In this document: positions 4,833 through 6,181 of the stretch, in pieces
Numbering within the stretch: the stretch's first letter is position 1
Layout: every line of letters begins with the position of its first letter
Source: Methanimicrococcus sp.
GTDB lineage: Archaea; Halobacteriota; Methanosarcinia; Methanosarcinales; Methanosarcinaceae
Direction: 5' to 3'
Assembly: GCA_009776675.1 (NCBI GenBank)
Contig: WRNK01000076.1
Span: forward strand, 1 to 6,181
DNA length: 6,181 bases
Notes under the pieces: generated by a model
Database searches by the model: none
Seen by the model: only the letters and a program-made list of their open reading frames with translations
What the model was told of the DNA's origin: nothing
Program-made: the position numbers and the translations under genes

Positions 4833-5259
4833 ATAAAAAAGGGGTTCTTCGCTCAATCGTCAGTTCAGGATCAATTGTTTCATTAATCCTATCCTTTCCG
4901 ACAGATGCCAGCCACAGTTTGAACGACTCGGCTTTGGGAGAGGGGGTGGATTGAACCAAACGTAAAATTTGTTCTGAATTTGCAGCATCCGTCATACGCA
5001 TTTTGCCGTCTGCTGCAACCATTTTCAACCCGTGACATTTTGTCACGGTTTCGTTACCTTCCTCGATAAGCCGTTGTTTCAGATTGCACCAATATGCAGC
5101 CGGATCAATGCTGTTGGTTAATGCAGCACAGACATCAACAACTGAAAGATACCAATCTTGTTCTTCTTCATTCCATACGGAACGAAGGCGATTATTTTCA
5201 AAGAGCTGTATGTTTTTATCGTTCGTAAAATCAACCCCCACGATCAAGCGCACATACAT
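4816..5259 (-). pseudogene. Bro-N domain protein (phage antirepressor/DinD-like), 3'-truncated
   Basis: This reads 147 residues on the reverse strand. IQLFENNRLRSVWNEEEQDWY (about 17-37) and the following SVVDVCAALT, DPAAYWCNLKQRL, GNETVTKCHGLKM and AADGKMRMTD segments, then QILRLVQSTPSPKAE and FKLWLASVGKDRINETIDPELTIER, are the hallmark of the BRO family N-terminal DNA-binding domain of phage antirepressor and DinD-like proteins. Relatives continue from ELTIERA for roughly another hundred residues or more. Here the match stops at ELTIER and ten unrelated residues (RTPFLFTILI) lead to TAA inside the end of the convergent regulator gene. The 3' part has therefore been lost, at about 4845. The ATG at 5259 has no Shine-Dalgarno site, so the true start is uncertain. 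Such genes move with phages and other elements. The surviving N-terminal domain could still bind DNA, but I regard it as a remnant. Confidence 0.8.
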
Positions 5260-5317
5260 AAAAAATGATTTGTTTACTTATTGTAGCTTTCTACTGCATA
5301 TGTAAAACAGTTAAAAA

Positions 5318-5325
5318 ATATAAAA
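5318..5325 (-). promoter_or_regulatory. TATA box candidate for the Bro-N gene
   Basis: On the reverse strand TTTTATAT lies 59 bp before the ATG at 5259, which would give a leader of about 30-35 bases. The region is AT-rich, so support is modest. Confidence 0.35.
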
Positions 5326-5451
5326 TAATGTCGTTTTAAAACAAATCTTGCACATTTTTATAGCCCTTTCACGACAAGCCAATCTATACGATTGAGTAAC
5401 GCCCTTTATTACAAAGGTGATGGTTAAAAAGATGATATTTAACAAAGAGCC

Positions 5452-5490
5452 AAAAAAGAAAGAGAAGGCATAAAACCTTTCTTTCTTTTT
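5452..5490. terminator. Hairpin terminator after the PPOX-fold gene
   Basis: A purine arm (5452-5468) and a pyrimidine arm (5476-5490) can pair over about 15 bp with a single bulged base, around the seven-base loop CATAAAA. On the reverse strand the stem ends in T6, directly after the flavin-protein gene; on the forward strand it also ends in T-runs. A 60-codon reverse frame beginning at 5493 is read from this hairpin and is probably not a gene. Confidence 0.6.
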
Positions 5491-5500
5491 CATTTTATGG

Positions 5501-5902
5501 TTACAATTTCACTGTTTTTGGCTGATCCATAAATGAATAGAATGTGGCTTCTCCTTCGGTAATGTAAAACATTTCAATGCTTGGATTGTCAGGTGTTTGG
5601 TAGATTTGTGCCAGAACAGGAGCTGTCTCTAATGCTTTTTTTATGACTTCTTTGCGAGAATCAAAGACAACTTTTCCTTTCAAACGCATCCAATTCATTC
5701 CATCTTTTGGTGTTGAGCAAATTTCAACACGGCTGTCTGCTTTCATTTGTTTGAAAACATCTTTATCGTTGCTTGTAATGAAGTATAATTTTTGTTCATA
5801 TTCCATAACAAAGCCAAACGGTCGAACGCGCGGTCCTTCCGGACTGATCGTTGCGATGTAAAATGTCGGATTTTCTGTTAATGCTTGGAGAATTTCTTTC
5901 AT
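5501..5902 (-). CDS. Pyridoxamine 5'-phosphate oxidase-fold (PPOX) flavin-binding protein
   Basis: The 133-residue protein fits the small, single-domain, FMN-binding split-barrel family related to pyridoxamine phosphate oxidase; members of this size usually act as dimers. The order is: a short N-terminal helix MKEILQALTENP; strand FYIATISPEGPRVRPFGF (about 14-31), whose Gly-Pro-Arg-Val-Arg-Pro turn is typical of the FMN phosphate region; KLYFITSNDKDVFKQM (about 38-53), the second binding strand and helix; VEICSTP; MRLKGKVVFD; and a C-terminal EMFYITEGEATFYSF strand pair. These proteins bind FMN, F420 or haem and are often redox enzymes of unknown substrate, so true pyridoxamine phosphate oxidase activity should not be assumed. 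The start is fixed by GAGGTG (5908-5913, reverse strand). It has its own promoter and terminator, so it appears monocistronic. The fold is secure; the substrate is unknown. Confidence 0.88.
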   Translation of the reverse strand: MKEILQALTENPTFYIATISPEGPRVRPFGFVMEYEQKLYFITSNDKDVFKQMKADSRVEICSTPKDGMNWMRLKGKVVFDSRKEVIKKALETAPVLAQIYQTPDNPSIEMFYITEGEATFYSFMDQPKTVKL

Positions 5903-5907
5903 GAAAT

Positions 5908-5913
5908 CACCTC
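5908..5913 (-). promoter_or_regulatory. Shine-Dalgarno site of the PPOX-fold gene
   Basis: GAGGTG on the reverse strand precedes the ATG at 5902 by five bases. It closely complements the 16S rRNA end and fixes the start. Confidence 0.75.
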
Positions 5914-5944
5914 ATTTAAATAATAATTTCACAAGATTTATACC

Positions 5945-5952
5945 TATTTAAA
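5945..5952 (-). promoter_or_regulatory. TATA box candidate for the PPOX-fold gene
   Basis: TTTAAATA on the reverse strand, preceded by more T, lies about 43 bp before the start codon. A start site 25 bp downstream would give a leader of roughly 20 bases. It abuts the minisatellite region. Confidence 0.4.
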
Positions 5953-5969
5953 AAACGAAACGGAAAAAA

Positions 5970-6060
5970 GTGAAAGGAAAAAGTGAAAGAAAAAAATGAA
6001 AGAAAAAAGTGAAAGAAAAAAGTGAAAGAAAAAAGTGAAAGAAAAAAGTGAAAGAAAAAA
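5970..6060. repeat. 13-bp minisatellite, seven copies
   Basis: The unit GTGAAAGAAAAAA is repeated seven times in register at 5970, 5983, 5996, 6009, 6022, 6035 and 6048. Copies 2 and 4-7 are identical; copy 1 has GG in place of GA, and copy 3 starts with A. Degenerate flanks extend the purine-rich stretch to about 5956-6120. The 13-bp period is not a multiple of three, so the 62-codon reverse frame across it (5944-6132, Phe/Leu/Ser-rich) is an artefact of the repeat. It lies just upstream of the promoter of the reverse-strand flavin protein gene. Confidence 0.9.
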
Positions 6061-6136
6061 GTGAAAAAACAAAAAACGAAAAAAAAGAAAAAATAAAAGG
6101 AAAAATGAAAACAGAAAAACGATTTTTTTCAATTTT

Positions 6137-6181
6137 TTATTTTTTCAATATTTCAACAATTCGGTTGGCCACTTCACTTAA
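6137..6181 (-). CDS. C-terminal end of a gene entering from the right edge
   Basis: On the reverse strand the last bases give 14 codons, LSEVANRIVEILKK, and then TAA at 6137-6139. An amphipathic helix with a basic end just before a stop is typical of a genuine protein C-terminus. The frame is open to the window edge. It is too short to assign to a family. Confidence 0.5.
   Translation of the reverse strand, partial: LSEVANRIVEILKK

Noticed and set aside
5311..5493. 60-codon reverse frame with a hydrophobic segment, directly after the PPOX-fold gene
   Set aside because: It begins inside the terminator hairpin of the preceding gene and has no independent ribosome binding site.
5970..6060. CRISPR array
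   Set aside because: The 13-bp units are directly adjacent with no unique spacers, so this is a plain tandem repeat.
5944..6132. 62-codon reverse frame rich in Phe, Leu and Ser
   Set aside because: It is a translation of the 13-bp minisatellite, which happens to lack stops in that frame.

Overview
The window looks like part of an AT-rich methanogen chromosome, most likely from the Methanosarcinales or a close relative. The evidence is: an archaeal-type aspartokinase and an archaeal-type PurM; a tRNA-Gln with no encoded CCA end; TATA boxes close to TTTATATA with no consistent bacterial promoters; T-tract terminators; and a winged-helix regulator of the FilR1/DUF1724 type, a family I know mainly from methanogens. 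A host-associated low-GC genus such as Methanimicrococcus would fit, but the window cannot prove it.

Layout. Bases 17-2824 hold three forward genes: aspartokinase (lysC), AIR synthetase (purM) and a 99-residue conserved-looking protein of unknown function. lysC and purM are 35 bp apart and probably cotranscribed. A T-tract with an inverted repeat follows purM, so the third gene may be only partly read through. A compact two-way terminator at about 2852-2881 separates them from a reverse-strand lipoprotein gene (2880-3212). A reverse-strand tRNA-Gln(UUG) lies at 3344-3416. Bases 3417-4037 contain no convincing gene. They hold phased T-tracts, an inverted repeat and the promoter and leader of the next gene.

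The main point of interest is 4038-4832. This is a single continuous reading frame for a 264-codon regulator, interrupted only by one UAG at codon 158. From memory of the family, the two halves align across the UAG with no gap, and the UAG occupies an ordinary residue position. No gene whose end is visible here stops with TAG. In a pyrrolysine-using methanogen this is a candidate pyrrolysine-containing transcription factor. The plain alternative is a recent nonsense mutation.

Beyond it, 4816-6181 is accessory in character and all on the reverse strand. It holds a 3'-truncated Bro-N (phage antirepressor/DinD-like) gene whose broken end abuts the regulator, a PPOX-fold flavin protein with its own promoter and terminator, a 13-bp minisatellite of about seven copies, and the last 14 codons of a gene entering from the right edge. 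The biosynthetic genes, the tRNA and the accessory genes do not form one pathway.
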